A stretch of 10,469 nucleotides of DNA from Chloroflexota bacterium. GTDB lineage: Bacteria; Chloroflexota; Dehalococcoidia; Bin125. The stretch is from assembly GCA_027296805.1 (NCBI GenBank), contig JAPUIR010000414.1, positions 1 to 10,469 on the forward strand, given 5' to 3'. Made by a program: the position numbers and the translations under genes. Positions 1-6,412 of this stretch are shown piece after piece (within the stretch, counting starts at the first letter, position 1; each line of letters starts with the position of its first letter). The notes under the pieces were generated by a model. It searched no databases. It was not told where the DNA came from and was given only the letters and a program-made list of their open reading frames with translations.

Positions 1-58
1 CCTTCGGCAGCGATCCGCCGCGCGGCTCCCGCGCCTGTCGTCGCGCCTCTTCGCTCAC
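1..58 (-). CDS. N-terminal fragment of the next operon gene, probably an ABC transporter permease (cut by window edge)
   Basis: Reading the minus strand from a GTG at 58, the frame stays open to the window edge and gives 19 residues rich in Arg and Glu, beginning (M)SEEARRQAREPRGG. The GTG overlaps the TGA stop of the ATPase gene by four bases (GTGA), a classic translational-coupling arrangement. In nitrate/sulfonate/taurine-type importers the gene next to the ATPase is usually the permease, and these permeases often begin with a short charged cytoplasmic tail like this one. The visible part contains no membrane segment, so the permease call rests on position alone. Confidence 0.5.
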   Translation of the reverse strand, partial: MSEEARRQAREPRGGSLPK

Positions 59-891
59 GCCACTACCTCCGCCACCTCGTCGCGCAGCAGGTCCCGGATC
101 TGCTCCACGTAGTCCAGAAACGCGTCCCCGCGCTGGTCCTCGGCCCGACGCGGGCGCGGCAGATCGATCTTGATCTCCGCCTTCACCCGGCCCGGCTGCT
201 GCGACATCACCACGACCCGGTCCGACAAGGTCACCGCTTCCGCCACCGAGTGCGTCACGAACACCACCGACTTCGACCGCTCCCCAGCCGCCGACCAGAT
301 CCGCAACAGCTCATAGCGCATCTGCTCGCGCGTGATCTCGTCCAGCGCCGCTAGCGGCTCGTCCATCAGCAACACATCGGGGTCGATCACCAGCGCGCGT
401 GCCAGCGCGACCCGCTGCTGCATCCCACCGCTTAGCTCGTGCGGCCGGTACTCGGCGAACGTCTCCAGCCCCACCAGCGCAAGCATCTCCCCCACTCGGT
501 CGGGGCCATGGTTCGCGTCCCGGTTGACCTGGAGCGGCAGCCGCAGGTTCTCCACCACGTTGCGCCAGGGCAGCAGCGCGGGTTCCTGCGGCACCAGCCC
601 CAATCGCTTCGACGCCTGCGCCTCCTGCGGGGCGGCACCTAGGACCGACACCGACCCTTCGCTCGGACTCTGGAGCCCCCCGATTACCCGCAACAGCGAC
701 GATTTCCCACATCCGCTCGGCCCGACCAACGATACGAACTCGCCCGCCTCCACCCGGAATGACACCTGATCGACCGCCAGCAAGCCCCCGTTGTCCTGTT
801 CCGCCCCATACCGAACCGACACGCCCTCCAGGACGACCGCGGCGCCTTTGCCCGCGCTGGTCGATCCGTCGCCAGCCACCACCTCCGTCAT
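55..891 (-). CDS. ABC transporter ATP-binding protein, nitrate/sulfonate/taurine (SsuB/TauB) family
   Basis: This is the cytoplasmic ATPase that would energise an importer for a small organic or inorganic solute. All nucleotide-binding motifs are present in order in 278 residues: Walker A GPSGCGKS at 57-64, Q-loop Gln102 in VPQEPALLPW, signature LSGGMQQR at 153-160, Walker B VLLMDEP at 173-179 with Asp177 and Glu178, the D-loop ALD, and switch His214. The LLPWRNVVENLRLPL stretch after the Q-loop and the DLPRPR segment near the C-terminus are typical of the SsuB/TauB/NrtD group. About 20 extra residues precede the first beta strand. A GGAGG lies at 902-906, ten bases before the ATG. The stop overlaps the start of the next gene. 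The substrate (sulfonate, nitrate, taurine or a pyrimidine precursor) cannot be told without the permease and binding protein. Confidence 0.93.
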   Translation of the reverse strand: MTEVVAGDGSTSAGKGAAVVLEGVSVRYGAEQDNGGLLAVDQVSFRVEAGEFVSLVGPSGCGKSSLLRVIGGLQSPSEGSVSVLGAAPQEAQASKRLGLVPQEPALLPWRNVVENLRLPLQVNRDANHGPDRVGEMLALVGLETFAEYRPHELSGGMQQRVALARALVIDPDVLLMDEPLAALDEITREQMRYELLRIWSAAGERSKSVVFVTHSVAEAVTLSDRVVVMSQQPGRVKAEIKIDLPRPRRAEDQRGDAFLDYVEQIRDLLRDEVAEVVA

Positions 892-916
892 AGACCGCCG
901 CCCTCCGTTCGCACTG

Positions 917-943
917 AGCCTAACGACCCCCGGTCCCTGTCAG
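917..943 (-). promoter_or_regulatory. Possible promoter of the ABC transporter operon
   Basis: On the minus strand CTGACA (938-943) is followed after 15 bases by TAGGCT (917-922), which would start transcription about 19 bases before the ATG at 891. The spacing is shorter than the usual 17 and both boxes are imperfect, so this is only a candidate. Confidence 0.3.
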
Positions 944-994
944 CAGTTCCGAGGAGCGCGAGCGCGCTGCCTCATAGGCCCCTTGCAGACCAAT

Positions 995-1012
995 CAGGGG
1001 ACTGCTCCCCTG
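995..1012. repeat. Perfect 7-bp hairpin in the npdG/ABC intergenic gap
   Basis: CAGGGGA (995-1001) and TCCCCTG (1006-1012) are exact inverted repeats around a CTGC loop. There is no T-run on either side, and the hairpin lies between two divergent 5' ends, so a terminator role is unlikely. It looks like a shorter relative of the G6/C6 palindrome at 1100-1118. Confidence 0.5.
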
Positions 1013-1090
1013 CCCGCCACCAGAGCCTCATTCGGTTTTCTACCCGCGACGACGCCGACACCACCGCCAGGTCCTGTGGCGCGAACATGC

Positions 1091-1118
1091 GGGGGGTCTC
1101 AGGGGGGGCGCCCCCCTG
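1091..1118. repeat. G6/C6 palindromic repeat element, copy 1
   Basis: A G6 tract (1091-1096) and TCT lead into an 8-bp stem, CAGGGGGG (1100-1107) pairing with CCCCCCTG (1111-1118) around a GCG loop. The same layout of two G-tracts, a short loop and a C-tract recurs at 8319-8345 and 8615-8645. A related palindrome lies at 9717-9747. Because the C-tract could pair with either G-tract, two alternative hairpins are possible. The element sits in the 299-base gap between the divergent ABC and npdG genes, where I otherwise see only the shorter hairpin at 995-1012. Confidence 0.6.
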
Positions 1119-1190
1119 TTGGAAAACATAGGCACTACTGCACGGCTCATCTATCTTGCACGCCGGGTTGGACGAGTGAGCGGAGCGAGC

Positions 1191-1856
1191 ATGACCACGA
1201 TCGGCTTCATCGGCGGCACCGGTCCGGAGGGCCTCGGCCTTGCCATGCGCATGGCCGTCGCGGGCCACGCCATCCGGGTCGGCTCTCGCCGCATCGAGCG
1301 CGCCGAGGACGCTGCGACCACCGTCCGCGACGCCGTCACCACGGCGGGCGGCTCCCCCGACGTCAGTGGCGCGCTCAACGCCGACGTTTGCGCGGTGGCC
1401 GACCTCGTCGTCATCGTTGTCCCCTTCGACGGCCACGAAGCCACCTGCATCGACCTCCGCGACGCCATTGGCGCCAAGCTCGTGATCGACGCCGCCGTAC
1501 CCCTCACCTTTAACGACGGGGTCCCCGGCGTCGTCGACGTGCCCCAGGGCAGCGCCACGGAGCAGGCCCAGGCTCTTTTGCCGGATGCCCCCGTGGTTGG
1601 CGCCTTCCACAACCTCAGCGCCAAGAAGCTCCAGGACCTCGCCACCCCCATGCGGGGTGACGTCCTTGTCACCTCCGACGACGCCGACGCCAAGCAAACC
1701 GTTCTCGACCTCGTTGCCCAGATGAAGGACCTCCGTGGCGTCGACGCCGGTCCGCTTGCGGCCTCCAAGTTCGTCGAGGACATCACCGCGCTCCTCCTGG
1801 GCGTCAACCGCCGCTACAAGGCGCAGGCCGCGGTGCAGTTGGTGGGACTGGACTGA
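1191..1856 (+). CDS. npdG: F420-dependent NADP reductase (F420H2:NADP+ oxidoreductase)
   Basis: The enzyme moves hydride between reduced coenzyme F420 and NADP in the cytoplasm. The 221-residue product opens with a dinucleotide-binding fold: the GGTGPEG loop at residues 8-14 matches the family's GGTG(D/P)xG motif. SRR at 32-34 is the usual pocket for the NADP 2'-phosphate. The rest follows the family pattern, including VVIVVPFDGH and AFHNLSAKKLQD. The ATG at 1191 was chosen because it puts the first beta strand (MTTIGFIGG) at the N-terminus and has GGAG five bases upstream (1182-1185). The open frame reaches back to 1119, but those residues do not resemble the family. The stop is four bases before cofE, so the two are co-transcribed and share the F420 pathway. 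A weak -10-like TATCTT lies at 1152-1157. Confidence 0.9.
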   Translation: MTTIGFIGGTGPEGLGLAMRMAVAGHAIRVGSRRIERAEDAATTVRDAVTTAGGSPDVSGALNADVCAVADLVVIVVPFDGHEATCIDLRDAIGAKLVIDAAVPLTFNDGVPGVVDVPQGSATEQAQALLPDAPVVGAFHNLSAKKLQDLATPMRGDVLVTSDDADAKQTVLDLVAQMKDLRGVDAGPLAASKFVEDITALLLGVNRRYKAQAAVQLVGLD

Positions 1857-1860
1857 CGCC

Positions 1861-2625
1861 ATGGCGGCCCCGGCCGAGTACCGAATCTTCGCCGTCGGCG
1901 GCATCCCCGAAATCCACGCGGGCGACGACATCGCAGCCCTCATCGACGCTGCTCTCCTCACTCAGGACACACCGCTGGAGGTGGGCGATGTGCTCTGCGT
2001 CACTCAGAAGATCCTCAGCAAGGCCGAGGGACGCGTCATCGCCCTCGACACCGTCACCCCCGGCGCCATGGCGCGGGAGTGGGCCGACAAGTGGGAGAAA
2101 GACCCCCGCGCCGTCGAACTCGTGCTGCGCGAGTGCCGGCGCATCGTGCGAATGGATCGCGGCATCATCATCGCCGAGACCCACCACGGCTGGATCTGCG
2201 CCAACGCCGGCGTCGACGCCTCCAACATCGGCGGTGGCGACGCCGTCGCCCTCCTCCCCATCGACTCCTCCGCCTCAGCCGCCGCCCTCCGTCGCGGCCT
2301 CGTCGAGCGTGGCCAGCCCGATATCCCCGTGATCGTCACCGACACCTTCGGCCGCCCCTGGCGTGAGGGCCTCACCAACGTCGCGATCGGCGTCAGCGGC
2401 ATGAACCCACTCGTCAGCTATGAAGGCCAGGTCGACACCGAGGGCTATGAGCTGCGCGTCACCGTCATGGCCCTCGCCGACGAACTCGCCGCTGCCACCG
2501 AGCCCGTCATGAACAAGGTCGACCGCGTCCCGGTCGCCGTCGTGCGCGGTCTCAGCGTCCCCCTCGACGATGCCCACGACCACAGCGCACTCATCCGCTC
2601 CCCCGAAGCCGACATGTTCCGCTGA
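1861..2625 (+). CDS. cofE: Coenzyme F420-0:L-glutamate ligase, stand-alone CofE
   Basis: CofE adds gamma-linked glutamate to F420-0 with GTP, the last stage of coenzyme F420 synthesis. The 254 residues match the usual length of the single-domain archaeal-type enzyme. The family signatures are visible: VTQKILSKAEGR near 47-58, ETHHGWICANAGVDASNI near 106-123, the GTP/metal-site segment DTFGRPWREGLTNVAIG at 161-177, and a C-terminal DELAAATEPVMNKVDRVPVA block. There is no C-terminal nitroreductase-like domain as in actinobacterial FbiB, which argues for a non-actinobacterial host. The gene starts four bases after the npdG stop, so it probably relies on translational coupling. It ends seven bases from the convergent lipoprotein gene. 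Confidence 0.93.
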   Translation: MAAPAEYRIFAVGGIPEIHAGDDIAALIDAALLTQDTPLEVGDVLCVTQKILSKAEGRVIALDTVTPGAMAREWADKWEKDPRAVELVLRECRRIVRMDRGIIIAETHHGWICANAGVDASNIGGGDAVALLPIDSSASAAALRRGLVERGQPDIPVIVTDTFGRPWREGLTNVAIGVSGMNPLVSYEGQVDTEGYELRVTVMALADELAAATEPVMNKVDRVPVAVVRGLSVPLDDAHDHSALIRSPEADMFR

Positions 2626-2632
2626 TCCGACC

Positions 2633-3346
2633 CTACCGACGCCGGATACTCGACGCACCCGACGTCGACGCGTCTTCCACGACAGCCCCGCCTCCGTGGA
2701 CCAAGGACGAGGCGCCGCTTAGCGATGCGCGTTCGATCCTCTCCAAGATCGTCACCCGCGCTGAACTCGCCCCCGAGAGCCTGACCCGCGCGACCGCGGC
2801 ATCGAACTCCGTCGCCTCCACATCGCTGGCGCCGGACGCTTCCAGATCGAGCCGGTCCGCGGCTCCCGACAGGATCACCCGGCTCGCGCCCGACACCTCG
2901 AGTGACAGCTCCGTCGCGTTTAGGCTTCCCTCGAAGCTGGACGCTCCGGACACGCGAATCTCCCGCGCCACCCGCGAGCTGAACTCGAACGCCTCAACCC
3001 GCGATGCTCCACTAACCCTGATCAGCGACAAGTCCGGCGCCACCACCCTCGCCCGGATCTCCCCGTTGCGCACGGACGTCCCTGGGTCTACACGCAAGAC
3101 CAGGCGGCTTCCCCGCAGCTCCACCACCAGCACATCGAACAGATTGTCGTCCGCCTCTACCACCACCTCGTAGCCGGAGCCCGCCGTCACCTCCACCTCG
3201 AACCCGCCGCCGGCCTCCAACTCGGTGAAGCCACTCAGATCGAAGCTGCGACTCTCCAGCCGGCCCGACCCGGTTCGGACGTCGGTGTCGCACGCTGCCA
3301 CCAGCAACGCACACGCCAGCACCAACAAGATCGAGAGTTGCCGCAT
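2633..3346 (-). CDS. DUF2807 (GIN-domain) lipoprotein
   Basis: The product is an exported lipid-anchored protein of 237 residues. Its N-terminus is a signal peptide, MRQLSILLVLACALLVAAC, ending in a lipobox (VAAC) with the acylated cysteine at residue 19. The mature part fits the putative auto-transporter adhesin head, GIN domain family: it starts with the characteristic RSFDLSGFTELEAGGGFEVEV stretch and then repeats short strands ending in SGAS or SGA about seven times, as expected for a single-stranded beta-helix. The frame is open back to a GTG at 3397, but the signal peptide decides the ATG at 3346. No Shine-Dalgarno precedes that ATG. Its role is unknown; the family is common in Bacteroidota and found in other phyla at the cell surface. 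It is divergent from the persulfide dioxygenase gene and shares a 65-base promoter region with it. Confidence 0.85.
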   Translation of the reverse strand: MRQLSILLVLACALLVAACDTDVRTGSGRLESRSFDLSGFTELEAGGGFEVEVTAGSGYEVVVEADDNLFDVLVVELRGSRLVLRVDPGTSVRNGEIRARVVAPDLSLIRVSGASRVEAFEFSSRVAREIRVSGASSFEGSLNATELSLEVSGASRVILSGAADRLDLEASGASDVEATEFDAAVARVRLSGASSARVTILERIERASLSGASSLVHGGGAVVEDASTSGASSIRRR

Positions 3347-3352
3347 GCCAGA

Positions 3353-3358
3353 AGTGTA
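3353..3358 (-). promoter_or_regulatory. Possible -10 box placing transcription start at the lipoprotein ATG (leaderless)
   Basis: TACACT on the minus strand lies six bases upstream of the ATG at 3346, the spacing expected when transcription begins at the start codon itself. The absence of a Shine-Dalgarno there is consistent. No convincing -35 is visible. Confidence 0.35.
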
Positions 3359-3399
3359 TCGATCCATCCCGTACGCACGATCGGCTACGTTGGTCACCC

Positions 3400-3404
3400 G
3401 GAGG
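3400..3404 (+). promoter_or_regulatory. Ribosome binding site fixing a GTG start
   Basis: GGAGG lies seven bases before the GTG at 3412. It decides that the persulfide dioxygenase gene begins with GTG, since no in-frame ATG lies near the N-terminus of the metallo-hydrolase domain. A TANNNT box (TACGTT, 3386-3391) upstream could be its -10. Confidence 0.7.
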
Positions 3405-3411
3405 CGGCCAC

Positions 3412-4794
3412 GTGCTCTTGAAGCAGTACTACCTCAATTGCCTCGCCCAGGCGTCGTACCTCATCGCCGACGACGACACGAAGACCGCCGTCATCGTCGA
3501 CCCACGGCGCGACATCGACATCTATCTCGACGACGCGCGCCAACTTGGGCTGACGATCACCCACGCCATCCTCACCCACTTCCACGCCGACTTCGTGGCG
3601 GGCCACATCGAACTCCGCGACCGGGTCGGCGCGCGTATTGCCCTCGGGGCGAACGCCGGCGCCGACTACGACTTCCAACCCCTCGCCGACGGCGAAAACC
3701 TTGTGCTCGGCCCGGGTGTCCACCTTCAGGCCCTTGCCACCCCAGGTCACACGCCCGAGGCGATCAGTCTGCTCGTCTACGACGACGAATCCGATCCCAG
3801 CCAGCCGCACGCCGTCCTCACCGGCGACACCCTCTTCATCGGCGACGTTGGCCGCCCCGATCTCATGGCTTCTGTGGGCGTCACGGCCGAGGAACTCGCA
3901 AGCTCCCTCTACGACTCCCTCCAGCTCAAGCTCCTCCCCCTCCCCGACAAGGTCATCGTCTACCCCGGCCACGGCGCGGGCTCCCTTTGTGGCCGCGCCC
4001 TGAGCAGCGCGACCCAGTCCACCATGGGCGAGCAGCGCCTCTACAACTACGCACTTGAGCCCATGGACAAGGCCGCCTTCATCGCACTTGTCACCACCGA
4101 CCTGCCGGCCGTGCCCGATTACTTCTCCTACGACGCCGACCTCAACCGTCGCGAGCGCCCCACCATTGAAGGCGCACTCGGCGGCTCCGCCCAGCCTCTC
4201 AGCCTCGATCGGCTCCTCCATGCCCAATCGAGCGGTGCTCAGATCCTCGACGTGCGTGACTCCGGATCGTTCGCTGCCGCCCACCTTGCGGGATCCATCA
4301 ACGTCGGTTTGGAGGGCCAGTTCGCGAGCTGGGCGGGCACTCTTCTCGACCGCGAAACGCCCATCGTCATCGTCGCGGAGCCTGGCGAGCCGGAGGAGGC
4401 CGCGCTTCGGCTCGGCCGCATCGGCTTCGACAACGTCAGCGGCTTCCTCGACGGCGGCATGGCCGCTCTCGCGGACCGCGACGACCTCCTCGCTCGCTTC
4501 GACCGCTACGCCCCCGGCACGTTGCGCGAGCGGCTCGCCGAAAAGGAAGCTGCCTGCATCGTCGACGTCCGCGCGCAAGCCGAGCTGCAAGAGGGCAAAC
4601 TCGACGACAGCCTGCACATCCCCCTGCCCGTGCTCACCAACCGCCTCAGCGAGATTCCCTTCGACTGCGAAGTGATCCTCTACTGCGCCGGCGGCTACCG
4701 CTCCCCCATGGCCGCGAGCCTGTTGCTGCGCAACGGCTACAAACGCGTCGCCGACCTCGCGGGTGGCTATGGCGCCTGGGCCGCCACGGCCTGA
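3412..4794 (+). CDS. CstB-like persulfide dioxygenase: metallo-beta-lactamase domain fused to two rhodanese domains
   Basis: Enzymes of this kind oxidise persulfides, made during sulfide detoxification, and move sulfane sulfur between carriers in the cytoplasm. Residues 1-250 form an ETHE1-type metallo-beta-lactamase domain: THFHADFVAGH holds His56, His58 and Asp60, and further ligands are His113 (TPGHT), Asp139 (TGDT) and His187 (PGHG). Family knowledge points to a mononuclear iron site using His56, His113 and Asp139. Residues about 265-355 are a first rhodanese domain in which the active-site loop reads VAEPGE, with no cysteine, so it is catalytically dead. Residues about 370-458 are a second rhodanese with catalytic Cys425 in the loop CAGGYRS. 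MBL, inactive rhodanese, active rhodanese is the order seen in Staphylococcus CstB. The 460-residue length fits. No sulfide regulator or quinone reductase is visible nearby. Confidence 0.9.
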   Translation: MLLKQYYLNCLAQASYLIADDDTKTAVIVDPRRDIDIYLDDARQLGLTITHAILTHFHADFVAGHIELRDRVGARIALGANAGADYDFQPLADGENLVLGPGVHLQALATPGHTPEAISLLVYDDESDPSQPHAVLTGDTLFIGDVGRPDLMASVGVTAEELASSLYDSLQLKLLPLPDKVIVYPGHGAGSLCGRALSSATQSTMGEQRLYNYALEPMDKAAFIALVTTDLPAVPDYFSYDADLNRRERPTIEGALGGSAQPLSLDRLLHAQSSGAQILDVRDSGSFAAAHLAGSINVGLEGQFASWAGTLLDRETPIVIVAEPGEPEEAALRLGRIGFDNVSGFLDGGMAALADRDDLLARFDRYAPGTLRERLAEKEAACIVDVRAQAELQEGKLDDSLHIPLPVLTNRLSEIPFDCEVILYCAGGYRSPMAASLLLRNGYKRVADLAGGYGAWAATA

Positions 4795-4838
4795 GTGCCT
4801 CGTCGCCAGCCCACGTACAGAACAGACTTGCCTCTGGG

Positions 4839-5417
4839 CTAGCCCAATTCATCCGCGAAATCCTCGTTGAACTGCTCGATCAACGACTCCTCGCCCCGCA
4901 CCGCCGCGCGCGTTCGCGCCACAGCCGCGTCGAACGCGTCTGCGTTACCGGCGGCCAGCGCCTCCGCCTGTGTTAGCCACGACACCCGCAGCTCCGACAA
5001 CGCATCCAGATACGCCGCGTGCCACACGACCGCCCGGAACGGCGGCGTGTTCGCCCCGATCGCGTCCGCGAGGGTCCCCAGCCGCTCGGCCGCAGCCGCG
5101 GCGTTCACCTCCTGCGCCCGGCAGGACGATGTCTCTTCCGCCTCACACCCCGCCAGCACCGACTCCGGTGCCAGCCTCGACAGATCTGCCGACGCCTCCT
5201 CCGACAGCCTCGCCACCGTCCCGAAATATCCCGGCGGCGCGGTTCGCGGGTTGTCCGCGAGCAGCGCGGCCACCACCCCGAAAGACACCGCCCCGATCAT
5301 CGCCACCATCGCCATCAGCACCACCGGCGAGAACAGGAACCGGCTCGGGCGCCCGCCCTCCACTTCAGCCGCGGAGTCCGGGGAATCTGCTTTGAGGTCC
5401 GACGAATCCTTCTGCAT
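4839..5417 (-). CDS. Membrane-anchored protein of unknown function
   Basis: I do not recognise this 192-residue protein. It has a charged, Ser/Asp-rich N-terminus of about 28 residues, then one hydrophobic segment (about 29-54) that could be an uncleaved membrane anchor. An outside domain of about 135 residues follows, predicted to be mostly helical and rich in Ala and Glu. Two cysteines, Cys91 and Cys99, are close enough for a disulfide. It follows the hydrolase gene after seven bases, which contain a GGGAG ribosome site (5419-5423), so the two form an operon. Its 3' end faces the persulfide dioxygenase gene across 44 bases. GC content and codon use match the neighbours. Confidence 0.75.
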   Translation of the reverse strand: MQKDSSDLKADSPDSAAEVEGGRPSRFLFSPVVLMAMVAMIGAVSFGVVAALLADNPRTAPPGYFGTVARLSEEASADLSRLAPESVLAGCEAEETSSCRAQEVNAAAAAERLGTLADAIGANTPPFRAVVWHAAYLDALSELRVSWLTQAEALAAGNADAFDAAVARTRAAVRGEESLIEQFNEDFADELG

Positions 5418-5424
5418 CGCTCCC

Positions 5425-6267
5425 TTAGAGCACCCGGCCCAGGAACGCCCGCGTGGCCTCCACGAACGCGTCCGGCTGATCGCCCGCTACCGAGTGCCCC
5501 GCCTCCGCGATCGTCACCAGCTCAACGTGGGGGTTCGCCGACGCGAACTTCTCCGCCTGCTCCCGCTTCAGCACCGGACTCTTCTCCCCGTGCAGCAGCA
5601 GCGTCGGACACGACACCGCCTTCGCCACATCCCAGATGTCGTCCTTCGCTCGTGCCACCCCGCCGAATCCCGCCTCGCGGAAGCGCTCGTCGTACTGCTT
5701 CGACATCTGTCCGTCTGCCGTCTCCCGCAGCGAAACGGAAAGCCGCGCCCGGATCCCCTCCTTCGACCGGTAGGGGTAGTACTTGTGCGTGTGCTCCACC
5801 CAGGCGTCCAGGCTCTCCATCGCATACGGCCCCGCCACGAACTGCCGCACCTCATTCGCACCATCCACCGATACCTCCGGCCCCACATCGATCAGAATCA
5901 ACGCCCGTACCGCGTCCGGGTGCCGCCCCGCGAACGTCATCGCGTTCATCCCCCCCATCGAGTGCCCCATCAGCACGGGTCGCTCCAACGCCAGCGCCTC
6001 CGTCACCGCCTCGATGTCCGACACCATGTTGTCGCGCGTATAGTCCGCCACCTCCGGCGCCCACTCGCTGAGCCCGTGGCCGCGCTGGTGGAACGCATAG
6101 ATGTGCAGCAGATCGCTCAGCCGCGGCGCCACCTCATCGAACGAGTGCGCATTCAGTGCGAAGCCGTGGAACGCCAGCGCCGGCACGGCTGCCGACCCGC
6201 CCCAATCCCGATAGCCCAGGCGGAGCCCGTTCACCGTCACCGACGTATCCCGCACTGCCGTCGACAT
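5425..6267 (-). CDS. Alpha/beta-hydrolase fold enzyme
   Basis: This is a cytoplasmic alpha/beta hydrolase of 280 residues; the substrate is unknown. The nucleophile elbow GHSMGG puts the catalytic Ser at residue 103. HGF (34-36) after the third strand supplies the oxyanion hole, and the catalytic His is residue 258 in EAGHSVAG. The third triad member is less clear: the loop after strand seven reads LLLHGEKSPVL, with Ser where the usual Asp is expected, while Asp127 after strand six (LILIDVGPE) could serve instead. The frame is open to 6312, but the ATG at 6267 has a perfect GGAGG (6273-6277) five bases away and is preferred. The family includes esterases, C-C bond hydrolases and lactonases. 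It is the first gene of a two-gene operon. Confidence 0.85.
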   Translation of the reverse strand: MSTAVRDTSVTVNGLRLGYRDWGGSAAVPALAFHGFALNAHSFDEVAPRLSDLLHIYAFHQRGHGLSEWAPEVADYTRDNMVSDIEAVTEALALERPVLMGHSMGGMNAMTFAGRHPDAVRALILIDVGPEVSVDGANEVRQFVAGPYAMESLDAWVEHTHKYYPYRSKEGIRARLSVSLRETADGQMSKQYDERFREAGFGGVARAKDDIWDVAKAVSCPTLLLHGEKSPVLKREQAEKFASANPHVELVTIAEAGHSVAGDQPDAFVEATRAFLGRVL

Positions 6268-6272
6268 CGCAA

Positions 6273-6277
6273 CCTCC
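6273..6277 (-). promoter_or_regulatory. Ribosome binding site selecting the hydrolase start
   Basis: GGAGG on the minus strand lies five bases before the ATG at 6267. It favours this start over an in-frame ATG at 6279 and an upstream start at 6312. Confidence 0.65.
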
Positions 6278-6302
6278 ATCCGCTCGAAACGCGCGCTGCC
6301 GC

Positions 6303-6308
6303 AGAGTA
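6303..6308 (-). promoter_or_regulatory. Possible -10 box of the hydrolase operon
   Basis: TACTCT on the minus strand lies 35 bases upstream of the hydrolase ATG. It is one of the few AT-containing patches in the 145-base divergent gap. I see no good -35 box. Confidence 0.22.
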
Positions 6309-6375
6309 CCAACGGCCTTCACTCACGGCACCTGCCCAGGGCACTTGACCGCGCGCCCCAACGCCCCGCTCCCGC

Positions 6376-6381
6376 TACCAT
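6376..6381 (+). promoter_or_regulatory. Possible -10 box of the CoA-transferase operon
   Basis: TACCAT lies 31 bases before the ATG at 6413 in an otherwise C-rich stretch. A TTGACC at 6345-6350 looks like a -35 but is 25 bases away, too far for a standard promoter. The call is weak. Confidence 0.25.
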
Positions 6382-6412
6382 CCCTGGGCGCCGAGCCCCC
6401 GCAGGAGCCTCA

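Noticed and set aside
972..1961. Long minus-strand open frame opposite npdG
   Set aside because: It is a GC-rich shadow of npdG and cofE: Gly/Val/Asp-rich translation, no motifs, no ribosome site.
4837..4846. Palindrome at the end of the convergent pair as a terminator
   Set aside because: The GGGC/GCCC stem is only four pairs and overlaps the stop codon of the minus-strand gene.
4867..6348. Plus-strand open frame of nearly 1.5 kb
   Set aside because: It is antisense to the hydrolase and membrane protein genes, and its translation is Arg/Pro/His-rich with no fold pattern.
6345..6350. TTGACC as a -35 box for the CoA-transferase operon
   Set aside because: The nearest -10-like sequence (6376-6381) is 25 bases away, and nothing suitable lies at 16-18 bases.
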